Source: Acidobacteriota bacterium
Lineage (GTDB): Bacteria > Acidobacteriota > Terriglobia > Bryobacterales > Bryobacteraceae
DNA: 49,062 bases
Assembly: GCA_025350695.1 (NCBI GenBank)
Contig: JANXXI010000124.1
Span: 1-49,062, forward strand
Direction: 5' to 3'
Shown: one piece after another, positions 26,476 to 34,694 of the stretch
Layout: each line of letters begins with the position of its first letter
Numbering within the stretch: position 1 is the stretch's first letter
Program-made: the position numbers and the translations under genes
Notes under the pieces: model-generated
What the model was told of the DNA's origin: nothing
Databases searched by the model: none
What the model saw: the letters and a program-made list of their open reading frames with translations, nothing else

Positions 26476-27360
26476 CTAACTCAACGCTTCTACTAAAAAC
26501 TTGGCGATCGATTCAGCAAGCGCCCTGGGGTGGTCGGAGTGGACCATCGCCAACGCCTGTTTACGCACTAGTTTTTGCCGGCCAACACGGCAAACGTGAA
26601 AGAAGCGTGGCTGCCCACGTAGCGCGTACTCCGGCAGTATCGAATACCCGAATCCGGACTCCACCAGCCGCTTGATCGACTCGGTATCGCCTGCTTCCAT
26701 AATCACGTTAGGTGTGATTCCCAAGTCCTGGAAAAACCGGTCAATCATGCGGCGCATGTTTGAATGTTCGGGATAAAGTATGAAAGGCACTCGAGCCAGA
26801 TCACCCGCCTCCAGATGGCCGATCTGCCAACCTTTAATCCGTTCGTGCGACGGTTTCAAAATCAGCATTTCTTCCTCAAACAAGGGAATAATCCGCAGTA
26901 GCTCGTTTTCCACCGGAAGCGTTAACAGCGCTAGATCAAAACGCCGCCCCAGTAGCCCCGACACCATTTCCTCCGTCGCCGAAACCGTCACCTTGATCTC
27001 GGCTTCAGGGAATCGCTTGCGTAACATCCGTAGAGGTTTTCCCAGACGATGGATTAACGTGGTGGGGCCGGTCGCGAAGTGAAATGGACGAATGTCGGTT
27101 GACGGGTTCGTGCTGAACTCCTGTTCTATCAAACGCATTTGACGCACCACGCCCGACGCCAGTTCAGCCAGACGCAACGCCGCGGGTGTCGGAGCCAGCC
27201 GTTTGCCGGAGCGAATAAACAATTCCGTCTTCAAGCCGGTAGACAAACCCTGCATCTGCAGACTAATGGCTCCCGTGGACAGACCCATTTTTTCCGCCGC
27301 CTTGGTGGCGCTGCCGCAGTCAATCACGGCCAAAAACATTTCCAGTTGACGAACGTCCAT
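26476..27360 (-). CDS. LysR-family transcriptional regulator
   Basis: 294 residues, standard length. The N-terminal winged helix-turn-helix covers residues 1-60 (MDVRQLEMFLAVIDCGSATKAAEKMGLSTGAISLQMQGL). The co-inducer domain is of type 2 periplasmic-binding fold (RRFDLALLTLP, RVPFILYPEHSNMRRMIDRF, VESGFGYSILPEYAL). It is divergent from the GH88-type gene over 118 bases, the usual arrangement for a LysR regulator and its target. An imperfect dyad lies between them. Confidence 0.93.
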   Translation of the reverse strand: MDVRQLEMFLAVIDCGSATKAAEKMGLSTGAISLQMQGLSTGLKTELFIRSGKRLAPTPAALRLAELASGVVRQMRLIEQEFSTNPSTDIRPFHFATGPTTLIHRLGKPLRMLRKRFPEAEIKVTVSATEEMVSGLLGRRFDLALLTLPVENELLRIIPLFEEEMLILKPSHERIKGWQIGHLEAGDLARVPFILYPEHSNMRRMIDRFFQDLGITPNVIMEAGDTESIKRLVESGFGYSILPEYALRGQPRFFHVCRVGRQKLVRKQALAMVHSDHPRALAESIAKFLVEALS

Positions 27361-27365
27361 ATTGA

Positions 27366-27385
27366 ATACCTAACCTAACGAGTAT
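27366..27385. promoter_or_regulatory. candidate LysR box
   Basis: ATAC-N12-GTAT forms a short interrupted dyad just upstream of the LysR start and within the divergent promoter region. LysR sites are commonly T-N11-A dyads. This is a weak, position-based call. Confidence 0.25.
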
Positions 27386-27478
27386 GCATTGAGGAATGCT
27401 AAAGTGTCCAGCTTTGTGCTCAAAAAAGACTTGACCGCGTTCCCTTCAGTTAAAATAGGCTCTGCACTCATTGTTCCC

Positions 27479-28831
27479 ATGAAAACTGAACCCTCACTTC
27501 AAACCTCTGATCTGGCCCCGGCCGTAAAGTCGCTATTCGATCACGCGGCGGTAAAAATTCGGTCTCTGAATAGCGGCTGGAGCCCTGCTTCCGGCTCCCC
27601 CGTCTTCACCTCGCACGGCAAATATACAAGTCGCGGTTGGACGGAGTGGACCCAAGGGTTCCAGTTCGGCTCCGCTCTTTTGCAATTCGACGGCACAGGC
27701 GATGCGGAATTCCTCGAGATCGGCCGCAAGCGCACAGTGGATGTGATGGCGCCCCACATCACACACATCGGCGTGCACGATCATGGCTTCAACAATGTAA
27801 GCACTTACGGCAATCTGCTGCGCTTGATGGCCGAAGGGCGGATCGAATCGAACCCATGGGAGCAGCGTTTCTACGAGCTCGCTCTGAAGTGTACCGGCGC
27901 CGTTCAAGCCGCGCGGTGGACGAATATCGCCGGAGGCAGCGGCTTCATTTATTCCTTCAACGGCCCCCATTCCCTCTTTGTCGATACCGTCCGGACCGTC
28001 CGCGCCCTCGCGGTGAGTCACCGCTTAGGGCATGCCTTGTTTGGAGAAAACGACAAACGCTTTTCGCTGCTCGACCGTATGCTGCAACACATGGATGCCA
28101 CCGCCCGCTATGCCGTCTACTATGGCGAGGGGCGTGATTCGTATGATGTGCGAGGCCGCGTCGCTCACGAAAGCATTTTCAACACCAACGATGGTAATTA
28201 CCGTTGTCCGAATTCGCAGCAAGGCTATGCCCCCTTCAGCACCTGGACCCGCGGATTGGCCTGGGCCATGCTTGGCTTTGCCGAAGAACTTGAGTTCCTG
28301 GAAACCGTTCCCGATTCGGATTTGGAAGCGCACGGCGGTCGGGCCAAAGTTGTAGCGTGGATGACTAAAGCAGCAACGGCAGCCTGCGATTTCTACATCG
28401 ATAACAGCGCCGCCGATGGCATACCTTATTGGGATACTGGCGCGCCGGGTTTGGAAAAGCTGGGCGATTGGCGTGGCCGTTCTTCCGATCCCTATAACGA
28501 ACATGAGCCCGTGGACAGTTCCGCCGCCGCGATCGGGGCGCAGGGTTTGTTGCGGTTGGGCCGCTACCTGAAGAACGAAAAGTATTGGCAAGCCGGCCTC
28601 ACCGTCACGCGCAATCTGTTCGCAGCGCCGTATTTAAGCACCTCCGACGCGCATCAGGGCTTAATTCTCCATGCCGTCTACCACAGGCCGAACGGATGGG
28701 ACACGGCGCCTGTAGGCAGTATGGTTCCATCAGGCGAGGCGTGCATGTGGGGCGACTATCATGCCATGGAACTCGCGGCGTACCTACGGCGAGTTATTGA
28801 AGGTAAGCCCTACTTAACCTTCTGGTGTTAG
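27479..28831 (+). CDS. GH88-type glycoside hydrolase (unsaturated uronyl hydrolase-like)
   Basis: 450 residues from ATG 27479; the open frame begins earlier but the domain starts after this Met. No signal peptide is apparent, so it should act in the cytoplasm. It has the alpha/alpha-barrel signature blocks of the family: HDHGFNNVSTYGNLLRLM, STWTRGLAWAMLGFAEELEF, DGIPYWDTGAPG, EPVDSSAAAIGAQGLLRLG and the C-terminal SGEACMWGDYHAMELAAYL. GH88/GH105 enzymes hydrate the unsaturated uronic acid left by polysaccharide lyases, releasing the neighbouring sugar. The divergent LysR gene is its probable regulator. No lyase is present nearby. Confidence 0.88.
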   Translation: MKTEPSLQTSDLAPAVKSLFDHAAVKIRSLNSGWSPASGSPVFTSHGKYTSRGWTEWTQGFQFGSALLQFDGTGDAEFLEIGRKRTVDVMAPHITHIGVHDHGFNNVSTYGNLLRLMAEGRIESNPWEQRFYELALKCTGAVQAARWTNIAGGSGFIYSFNGPHSLFVDTVRTVRALAVSHRLGHALFGENDKRFSLLDRMLQHMDATARYAVYYGEGRDSYDVRGRVAHESIFNTNDGNYRCPNSQQGYAPFSTWTRGLAWAMLGFAEELEFLETVPDSDLEAHGGRAKVVAWMTKAATAACDFYIDNSAADGIPYWDTGAPGLEKLGDWRGRSSDPYNEHEPVDSSAAAIGAQGLLRLGRYLKNEKYWQAGLTVTRNLFAAPYLSTSDAHQGLILHAVYHRPNGWDTAPVGSMVPSGEACMWGDYHAMELAAYLRRVIEGKPYLTFWC

Positions 28832-28878
28832 GTATCTTTCTGAACTGAAGCTGAGGATGTAATTTATAATGCGAGGCA

Positions 28879-28975
28879 CTTGCAAAATTCGGGCTTGTAA
28901 CGTCCGCGTTTATCGAATGAACATGAGTTTTCCGAACAGCGATCGTTAGGGAGTGGGTGTTGGGAATTTTGCAAG
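28879..28975. repeat. inverted repeat pair bounding an 85-bp stretch
   Basis: CTTGCAAAATTC (28879-28890) and GAATTTTGCAAG (28964-28975) are perfect 12-bp inverted copies, and similarity extends outward with mismatches (GAGGCA against GAGCCT). This looks like the two ends of a deleted insertion sequence or a small MITE. The remnant of a type ISP enzyme starts just to the right, so the element may mark the breakpoint that truncated it. Confidence 0.55.
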
Positions 28976-28997
28976 AGGCTCGTTTGTAAACGGCCAT

Positions 28998-29475
28998 CGA
29001 AAGGATCAAAGAGTCTACAGCACCTACCGTGAGAAATTCGCCGAAAACCTAAAGCGCGAACTCCCGCGCATCCCCTTCGCCCCAAACTTCGCCGCCTTCG
29101 CCGAAGCCGGCCGCGAACTTGCACGCCTCCACCTCGACTACGAAAAGCTAGAACCCTGTCGCTCAAATGGAGCGAGACGCCCACCGAGCCACTAAGTTAC
29201 AAAGTCGAAAAAATGCGTCTTAGTAAAGACAAGACAACCCTCGCCGTCAACTCATCTCTCACTCTCGCAGGCATCCTGCCCGAAACATTCGAATACCGTC
29301 TCGGGAATCGTTCAGCCCTCGAATGGGTCATCGATCAATACCGTGTTACTGAGGACGCCCGTTCTGGAATTCGCTCTGACCCCAACCGCGAAGAAGACCC
29401 CGAATACATCATCCGCCTGGTCGGTCAAGTTGTCCGTGTCAGCGTCGAAACAGTCGGTGTCGTGAAATCTCTCCC
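28998..29475 (+). pseudogene. 3' remnant of a type ISP restriction-modification enzyme
   Basis: The sequence encodes YSTYREKFAENLKRELPRIP and FAEAGRELARLHLDYEKLEP in one frame. After a one-base slip near 29158, it encodes KWSETPTEPLSYKVEKMRLS, LGNRSALEWVIDQYRVTEDA and DPEYIIRLVGQVVRVSVETV in another. I recognise these blocks from the C-terminal target-recognition region of single-chain type ISP enzymes (helicase, methyltransferase and nuclease in one protein, phage defence). Everything upstream is missing. The right end runs into a truncated antitoxin gene around 29475, so this is a deletion scar. It cannot make a functional enzyme. Confidence 0.75.
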
Positions 29476-29480
29476 TAAGG

Positions 29481-29748
29481 AATTCACGCGACTTCCAACG
29501 TAACACCCGCGACCATATTCGCAAGCTGAAGAAGTCCGGGCAAGTCTGCTGTCCTTACGGTCAACGGCGAGGCTGAAGTCGTCGTTCAAAGTGCACAGGC
29601 ATATCAACGCCTTCTTGATGACCAAGAACTCCTTCAAAACATGCGCAGTGTGGGGCGAGGTCTGGAACAAGCGAAGCGCGGTGAAGGTCGGTCTATGCGG
29701 GAATTTCTGGCAACTCTAGCCCAGGAGCATGGGATGAAGCTTAAGTGA
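29481..29748 (+). pseudogene. Phd/YefM-type antitoxin, frameshifted and 5'-truncated
   Basis: One frame gives NSRDFQRNTRDHIRKLKKSG (from 29481), the usual N-terminal DNA-binding part without its start codon. After a slip near 29545, a second frame gives VLTVNGEAEVVVQSAQAYQR and then a helix ending REFLATLAQEHGMKLK with TGA at 29746-29748. This matches the Phd/YefM antitoxin pattern closely. The toxin remnant starts with GTG inside this stop codon, the normal operon overlap, which strengthens the call. Confidence 0.75.
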
Positions 29749-30033
29749 AAACTTTTGAGGTCATTGTTACTCCCGAGGCCCAGTCTGGCATCAGAGAACC
29801 GTTTTTATATATCTTTGAGCGGTCGCCGGCGAATGCTGGCAAATGGCTCCAAGGGCTCTAGGCTCAAATTAACACTCTTATGCTCGCAAACGTGATTATC
29901 TTGATTGCGAACTTCGACAGCTGTATTCAAATCTCAACGAATCGTTTTTTACGTTGACAAGGCAAAGAGCACGGTCTACGTCCTTCACGTTCGCCACGCG
30001 CAGCGCCGGGCCGTTGGCGAACCAAAAGAATAA
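29745..30033 (+). pseudogene. RelE/ParE-type toxin, degenerate
   Basis: GTG 29745 begins VKTFEVIVTPEAQSGIREPF followed by FERSPANAGKWLQGL, then an in-frame TAG. The middle is out of frame (ELRQL), and the C-terminus reappears in another frame as RIVFYVDKAKSTVYVLHVRH and AQRRAVGEPKE with TAA at 30031-30033. Length and motif order fit a RelE/ParE ribonuclease or gyrase toxin, paired with the antitoxin just upstream. At least one nonsense change and one or more frameshifts make it inactive. Confidence 0.72.
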
Positions 30034-30063
30034 TTGTCCTTGCGCAAAGCTCTTCCAGGGAAT

Positions 30064-30276
30064 TCAAGGCGGTACACTAACAACTCTTTTACCAGTGCCG
30101 CACACGAGGAACCACCCGAAATCCTTATACCAATCTCCCTCCGGAGCGATCGGCCCGGTACGCACCCACGCTTGAAGTTCCTGGAGATCGTTCATCGATA
30201 TGCCGCGTTCATCAACGCGCTTTAGAATGGGATGCCAAACCGCCCGAGGAAGATCAGCGAACTGAATCTCCGGCAA
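30064..30276 (-). CDS. small protein partner of a ribbon-helix-helix gene, function unknown
   Basis: 70 residues from TTG 30276: an N-terminal FADLPRAVWHPILKRV helix, then ERGISMNDLQELQAWVRTGP, and a compact GDWYKDFGWFLVCGTGK end. The pattern (DLP..W..L..R..E..I....L..L..W......P.GDWYKDFG) feels familiar as a small conserved family, but I cannot name it. It starts inside the 3' end of the ribbon-helix-helix gene, the layout of toxin-antitoxin or regulator pairs. The final residues (RVVSVPP) may be altered by decay, as its neighbours are. Confidence 0.55.
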   Translation of the reverse strand: MPEIQFADLPRAVWHPILKRVDERGISMNDLQELQAWVRTGPIAPEGDWYKDFGWFLVCGTGKRVVSVPP

Positions 30277-30554
30277 TGGAATCCGTCCCGAATATGGAGC
30301 GGATCAGATCAGGGCCCGCCTCGTTCTTAACGGTCGGATCCTTCTCGTTAATGAAGCGGCTGTAGGAAGCTTTGAGTTGTGCCTTCGCTTCTGCCTCAGC
30401 GGACGCCCCGCTCCGCCAGTGCTACCAACGCACGGCTGATAGTCACATGCCGCTCTTTTGTGACACGCTGAACCTCGGCTACCAGCGTCGCCGGAATGGT
30501 TACGCGCTGTCGAACTGATTTCGTTGAGGCCGCCGCCTTTCTCCTTGTTCTCAT
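30254..30554 (-). pseudogene. ribbon-helix-helix (CopG/Arc-like) regulator, one frameshift
   Basis: From ATG 30554 the minus strand reads MRTRRKAAASTKSVRQRVTI and then PATLVAEVQRVTKERHVTIS, a typical MetJ/Arc ribbon-helix-helix domain with a basic N-terminus. It then stops at GCGTCCGCTGA near 30400. One base out of frame, the protein continues AEAEAKAQLKASYSRFINEK and on to TGA at 30254-30256. Restoring the frame gives about 100 residues, normal for this kind of antitoxin. The small partner gene overlaps its 3' end. Confidence 0.65.
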
Positions 30555-31033
30555 TCTTGAACAGTAACAAATGCACCCGGGTGGTGCTCTTTCCTCGCGA
30601 CTAAACGGCTCGTCCGTGCTCCGGACGAGACGCTGACAACCAGCCGAATCGACCCCAGAGCCGCCGCGCAGGACACGATCTGTCCCCGTAGACGGCGAAT
30701 CCTGGCAAGTAGCTCCTATCATTACCTCAAATCATTTAGCCTTTGTTTTTTTATCCGCGTGAATCGGCGTGAATCGGCGGCCAATTCCTGAAATGCCGAG
30801 ACTCCGGATAGCTCCTCTACCTCCAATGAAATCCTCGCGAACCAATCGGCAGACAACCCCGATCCCCCCAATCACCACCGCTAATAATTATTTTCTCCCG
30901 TACTTTCAACCCGCCCCCGCTTCCCGACGTCCCACCCATTCCCGCGATAGTGCCACAATAAGACAGCAAAAGGGCGGCGATTCCACCGAATCAGCCGCCC
31001 TTCTCTAATTTCGAAACAAGGATCACGAACATA
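30555..31033. other. gene-free stretch with tandem and hairpin structure
   Basis: No supported gene is present. GTGAATCGGC is repeated twice in tandem near 30760. Codon-like structure is absent and the strand is C-rich between 30820 and 30960. The right end holds the hairpin listed separately. Confidence 0.45.
30970..31002 (+). terminator. stem-loop before the second SEC-C gene
   Basis: AAGGGCGGC (30970-30978) pairs perfectly with GCCGCCCTT (30994-31002); an inner GATT/AATC pairing continues the stem past one bulged A around a CCACCG loop. It is followed by CTCTAATTT, not a clean U run. It could be a terminator or an element of the SEC-C gene leader. Confidence 0.5.
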
Positions 31034-31601
31034 ATGTCATCCGCAGCGCAAATCGAAGCCAATCAGACCAACGCCACAAAACACGGCTTCTTCTCCAAAC
31101 ACGCCGTCCTGCTCAACGAAGACGACCATCGCCAATTCGAATCGCTCCGCAATTCCTACGTCTATCAATTTAGCCCCACTAATATTGTCGAAGTGGCGCT
31201 GCTCGATCAACTCGTCCTTGCCGCCTGGAATATCGAGCGCACCAATCGCCTTGGAAGCCGAATTCGCCAACGCCGAAGGCATCGACCCTCTGCTCTCCGA
31301 AGCCAACAACAAAACACTCGACCGCATCGTAACCTACCGCATGTGCGCCGAACGGACGTTCCATAAGTGCCACAAAGAGCTGCGAGCGTTGACGCCACCC
31401 AGCCCCACGTCCAAGCAAAACAAGCCACTAGCAATCGTGCGAAACGAACCCAAATACAGCACCACCAGCACTCGCCCGTCGCCCAAGATTGGCCGCAACG
31501 AAGCCTGCCCCTGCAAGTCCGGACGCAAATACAAGCAATGCTGTTTGCGGAACGAACCCAATTTCCAGTTGAATCAAAGCACGCCGAACCTAGCGGCGTA
31601 G
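31034..31601 (+). pseudogene. SEC-C tailed acidobacterial protein, second copy, one frameshift
   Basis: The N-terminus is intact from ATG 31034 (MSSAAQIEANQTNATKHGFF, LNEDDHRQFESLRNSY). Near 31253 one extra T shifts the frame; the protein continues as LEAEFANAEGIDPLLSEANN, RTFHKCHKELR and a SEC-C motif GRNEACPCKSGRKYKQCC, ending at TAG 31599-31601. Corrected length is about 189 residues. I know this family as a multi-copy protein in Bryobacterales-like genomes; its role is unknown. The copy at 2724-3135 is more eroded. A single-base break here may be real or a sequence error. Confidence 0.7.
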
Positions 31602-33206
31602 CCCCACCGACTTCCGAAATATCGTCAAAGCCTTCTCCTGGGCCGATGGCGAATATTCCATCACCGCGCCCTGCGCCCGTAGCTTGGTGGTCAGCAACTT
31701 CGAATCGATTTCCTGCACCGCCACGCCCGCGTCAATCGCCATCTTTGCCGCCACGCCAGCCGCCTGGCCCATGATCATGTACTGCGGCTCCATCCGCATC
31801 GACGAATACGCCACATGCGAGGCCGAAAACGCCACAGGCACCAGCAGGTTCGTCGCTTCGGCGCGCTTAGGAAGCACAACCCGATATGGAATCTGGTACG
31901 GCTTCACCGCCACCTGCATGTCGCCTTCGTTTCGGGCGAAACCTTGTGCGTCCACCACGCGATGCACGTTGTGGGAATCGCTGTTATAGGACCCCATGCC
32001 GATCGGGTCCGGCTTGGTCAACTCGGTCTGCAGGTCCTTCTGCACTGCCACGTATTCGCCAACCATGCGCCGCGCTTCGCGGACGTATAGTTGAAAGGGC
32101 CAGTTCGCCGTGTCCGTAAACTCGTCCGTACAAAGACCCCATTCGTTGGTCTCTTTGCGCAGCGTCTCGGGCACTTGCGGGTCGTTCGCCAGGAAGTAGA
32201 AGAAGCCCGCCTGGTAATCCTTGTGAGCCTGCCAGATCTGTTGGCGCTTGGCGTAGCTGGCTTCCGGATAGTCCCAACTCGCCCCGATGAAGTCAGTCGA
32301 AAAGGCGCCGTTGTTGTTGTTATCGGCCTTGCCATTCGGGATGCGGTCGATCTTGGCCACCGTTCGCAGCGGGGCAACCGTTCCCTCTTTGGCTAATCGC
32401 GTCTTCAACAGATCGGCCAGCACTTGATAGCGCCGCGGATCGTATCCGGCAGGCTTGGCCCATGGAACGCGCGTCGCTGCGACATCGCTCAAGCAGAGGC
32501 GAAAATTATAGGCTTGCACCATCTTGTCCGCGGAGCCCGGAGTGCCGGCGGGAGCCGAATCGATCTCCGGCAGCAGCTTGCCGCCGCCATCGCGAGCCGG
32601 GACGTCCACTAGGAACTGATGCAGCGGCGTGCGTTCGCGGACGCCGGCCAACGGTTCGCCGTATTGGCTGGTTCCCTCGCGGCCCCATGTGTAAGTGATC
32701 CCGGCCTGCGCCATCAGGTCGCCTTCATAGGAACTGTCGGAGAAGATCTTCGCCTCAAACTTGGTCCCGTTCTCCATGGTGATCGATTCGATCCGCGTAC
32801 CGCGCTTCTCGACGCCGCCTTTTTGTTTGATCCCATGCCGCTCGTACACAGTGACCCCGGCCTCTTTCAGCATCTGTCGCAGGATCTGTTCAGCCACATG
32901 AGGTTCCGGTAGCCAGCCGATTTCCTGGCCATGACGGAACAGGTCGTAATGCTTGCCCACCCGGAAGTAGAACTCAAGCGCCGTGCCGCCGATCACTTCC
33001 TTCTTGCCGTAATCGGTCCAACTGAGGCCGCCAGAGACCATGCCGCCAATGTGGTTGCCCGGTTCTATCAAGGCTGTTTTCAGGCCGTCGCGGGCGGTTG
33101 TGACGGCCATGATGGCCCCGCCCGCAGTGCCGCCGTATACTACGATGTCGAATTGTTGGGCCTGGCAAAGGCCACTGAAGAGAAGTGGAAGGAGCGCGTA
33201 TTTCAC
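31590..33206 (-). CDS. secreted FAD-dependent oxidoreductase (PF12831-like)
   Basis: GTG 33206 is chosen because it begins a clean signal peptide (KYALLPLLFSGLCQAQ); the frame to 33326 adds residues without support. 538 residues. The FAD-binding motif is VVYGGTAGGAIMAVTTARDG, followed by ALIEPGNHIGGMVSGGLSW. The family blocks DSSYEGDLMAQAG, YNSDSHNVHRVVD and EPQYMIMGQAAGVAAKMAID are present. In this phylum such exported proteins often accompany carbohydrate degradation and are sometimes labelled xanthan-lyase-like or glycoside-associated; the substrate is not known. It converges with the SEC-C pseudogene, overlapping by 12 bases. Confidence 0.88.
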   Translation of the reverse strand: MKYALLPLLFSGLCQAQQFDIVVYGGTAGGAIMAVTTARDGLKTALIEPGNHIGGMVSGGLSWTDYGKKEVIGGTALEFYFRVGKHYDLFRHGQEIGWLPEPHVAEQILRQMLKEAGVTVYERHGIKQKGGVEKRGTRIESITMENGTKFEAKIFSDSSYEGDLMAQAGITYTWGREGTSQYGEPLAGVRERTPLHQFLVDVPARDGGGKLLPEIDSAPAGTPGSADKMVQAYNFRLCLSDVAATRVPWAKPAGYDPRRYQVLADLLKTRLAKEGTVAPLRTVAKIDRIPNGKADNNNNGAFSTDFIGASWDYPEASYAKRQQIWQAHKDYQAGFFYFLANDPQVPETLRKETNEWGLCTDEFTDTANWPFQLYVREARRMVGEYVAVQKDLQTELTKPDPIGMGSYNSDSHNVHRVVDAQGFARNEGDMQVAVKPYQIPYRVVLPKRAEATNLLVPVAFSASHVAYSSMRMEPQYMIMGQAAGVAAKMAIDAGVAVQEIDSKLLTTKLRAQGAVMEYSPSAQEKALTIFRKSVGLRR

Positions 33207-33555
33207 GCCCAATAGGTTATCAGGCCATTGAGCATCAAATAAATAGGTGGCAGAGGAAAAAAGGAAGCGTGATCGATCCGGCGTGACAGCGCTTCCTTTC
33301 AGGTTGATGTCGAACACGCGGTGCACGTAGGCGCCAACGTAAACCTGTTCTGGGGCCGTTTGGTCTCAGCTGCGGCTACTATCAGGGAGGCTAAAACAAG
33401 TGGTCGGGCAGTCTGCATTTCACAGAAAATGCCTCACAAGGTAGGGTAGGGTTTGAGGACAAAACGTTCCAAACAATTAAGTTTCTATATTTCTTTCGAC
33501 TTTTTCTTCGCCGCGTACGTCAATCCCATTTAAGATAGACTACAGGGAGACCTAT
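33207..33555. other. gene-free region upstream of the tol-pal operon
   Basis: No gene is supported. It must hold the divergent promoters of the FAD oxidoreductase and of tolQ. A perfect short dyad GCATTT/AAATGC lies near 33414-33431. AGGGAGA at 33544-33550 is the tolQ ribosome-binding site. No confident -35/-10 pair could be assigned. Confidence 0.45.
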
Positions 33556-34239
33556 TTGATCGCGCCTGTTGCCCTCCTTTTAGAAGGATCGAGCGTACTG
33601 AACCTGTTTCTAAGCTCGAATCCGATCCACATTGCGACGCTGTTGCTTTTGCTCGCCGCATCCGTCTTTTCCTGGACTCTGATCTTAGCAAAGTGGAAGC
33701 TTTTTAGGAAAATTGAGTTATCGAACACACGGTTCTTAAAGGCCTGCCGCAAATCCACGAACATGGAAGCCGTGGCCTTGGCTACCGAGCAGTTTCGGGA
33801 ATCGCCGCTGGTCACCGTGTTCGAATACGGATTCGAGGAAGTCACGCGGCAGGTGAAGAAGGCTCGCTCGGTTTTTAATAAAACCGCCGTGGAGCGCACC
33901 TTGCAACTCGGCATTAGCGAGGAACTCTCACGCCTGGAACTAAACATGAACTGGCTGGCGACCGTCGCGTCGGTTACGCCGTTTATCGGCCTATTCGGAA
34001 CCGTTTGGGGAATCATTGACGCCTTCAACGCATTGAGCGCCGCCGGTTCCGCTAGCTTGAAAGCCGTTGGTCCTGGCATTGCCGAGGCGCTGGTGGCCAC
34101 AGCCATGGGCCTATTTGCCGCCATTCCGGCCGCTGTCAGTTACAACTATTTCGGCAAGAAGGTTCGCGACGCCGGCGGTCGGATGGAAGATTTCGCCCTT
34201 GAGTTTATGAATCTGGCGGAGCGCCAGTACGAGGAATAG
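33556..34239 (+). CDS. tolQ: TolQ, inner-membrane energising subunit of Tol-Pal (MotA/TolQ/ExbB family)
   Basis: 227 residues from TTG 33556, supported by AGGGAGA five bases upstream. Three membrane helices are visible: about 24-44 (IHIATLLLLLAASVFSWTLI), about 135-155 (NWLATVASVTPFIGLFGTVWGII) and about 174-195 (GIAEALVATAMGLFAAIPAAVSY). The middle helix carries the family motif TPFIGLFGTVWGI. With TolR it forms the proton channel that drives the Tol-Pal complex to hold the outer membrane to the cell during division. First gene of a six-gene operon. Confidence 0.93.
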   Translation: MIAPVALLLEGSSVLNLFLSSNPIHIATLLLLLAASVFSWTLILAKWKLFRKIELSNTRFLKACRKSTNMEAVALATEQFRESPLVTVFEYGFEEVTRQVKKARSVFNKTAVERTLQLGISEELSRLELNMNWLATVASVTPFIGLFGTVWGIIDAFNALSAAGSASLKAVGPGIAEALVATAMGLFAAIPAAVSYNYFGKKVRDAGGRMEDFALEFMNLAERQYEE

Positions 34240-34241
34240 CA

Positions 34242-34694
34242 ATGGCTTTTTCCGTTGGTGGTGGCAATTCGACAGGCAGGCGGCGCGGTAGAGGCAGCTC
34301 GATCGGCGAGATGAGCGAGATCAACATCATCCCCTTGGTGGACGTCGTGTTGGTGCTGCTCATCATCTTTATGTTGACCGCCCATGTGATGGAGTACGGT
34401 ATGGAAGTGGAAGTGCCCAAGGTTGCATCGGGCCGTTCGGCTTCAACCCAGGATTTGCCGATTGTGACGTTCAGTAGCAAGGGTAGGATGCAGTTGAATG
34501 AGAAAGAGGTAAACATCAACGAGCTGGGCTCAGAGCTTAAGAAGCGCTTCCCCAAGCAGAAGGCTGTTTACTTGCGCGCCGACGGCAAGGCAACTTGGGA
34601 TGGACTCGCGCAGGTAGTTAGCACGCTTGGCAACGCGAAGTATGACGTTCGATTGGTGACGCAGGCAGCAGACGATGGCTCAAAACGCCGGTAG
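34242..34694 (+). CDS. tolR: TolR/ExbD-family biopolymer transporter
   Basis: 150 residues, two bases after tolQ. A basic, Gly-rich cytoplasmic start is followed by EINIIPLVDVVLVLLIIFML (about 24-43), the single membrane helix with the conserved proton-carrying Asp (LVDVVLVLL). A periplasmic domain with VYLRADGKATWDGLAQVV completes it. Works with TolQ as the motor of the Tol-Pal system. Overlaps the next gene by 20 bases. Confidence 0.93.
   Translation: MAFSVGGGNSTGRRRGRGSSIGEMSEINIIPLVDVVLVLLIIFMLTAHVMEYGMEVEVPKVASGRSASTQDLPIVTFSSKGRMQLNEKEVNINELGSELKKRFPKQKAVYLRADGKATWDGLAQVVSTLGNAKYDVRLVTQAADDGSKRR

Noticed and set aside
27533-28021. 162-codon minus-strand open frame inside the GH88-type gene
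   Set aside because: Antisense shadow of a gene with clear family motifs.
30760-30782. Two tandem GTGAATCGGC units as an iteron or origin
   Set aside because: Only two units, no replication gene and no AT-rich unwinding region beside them.
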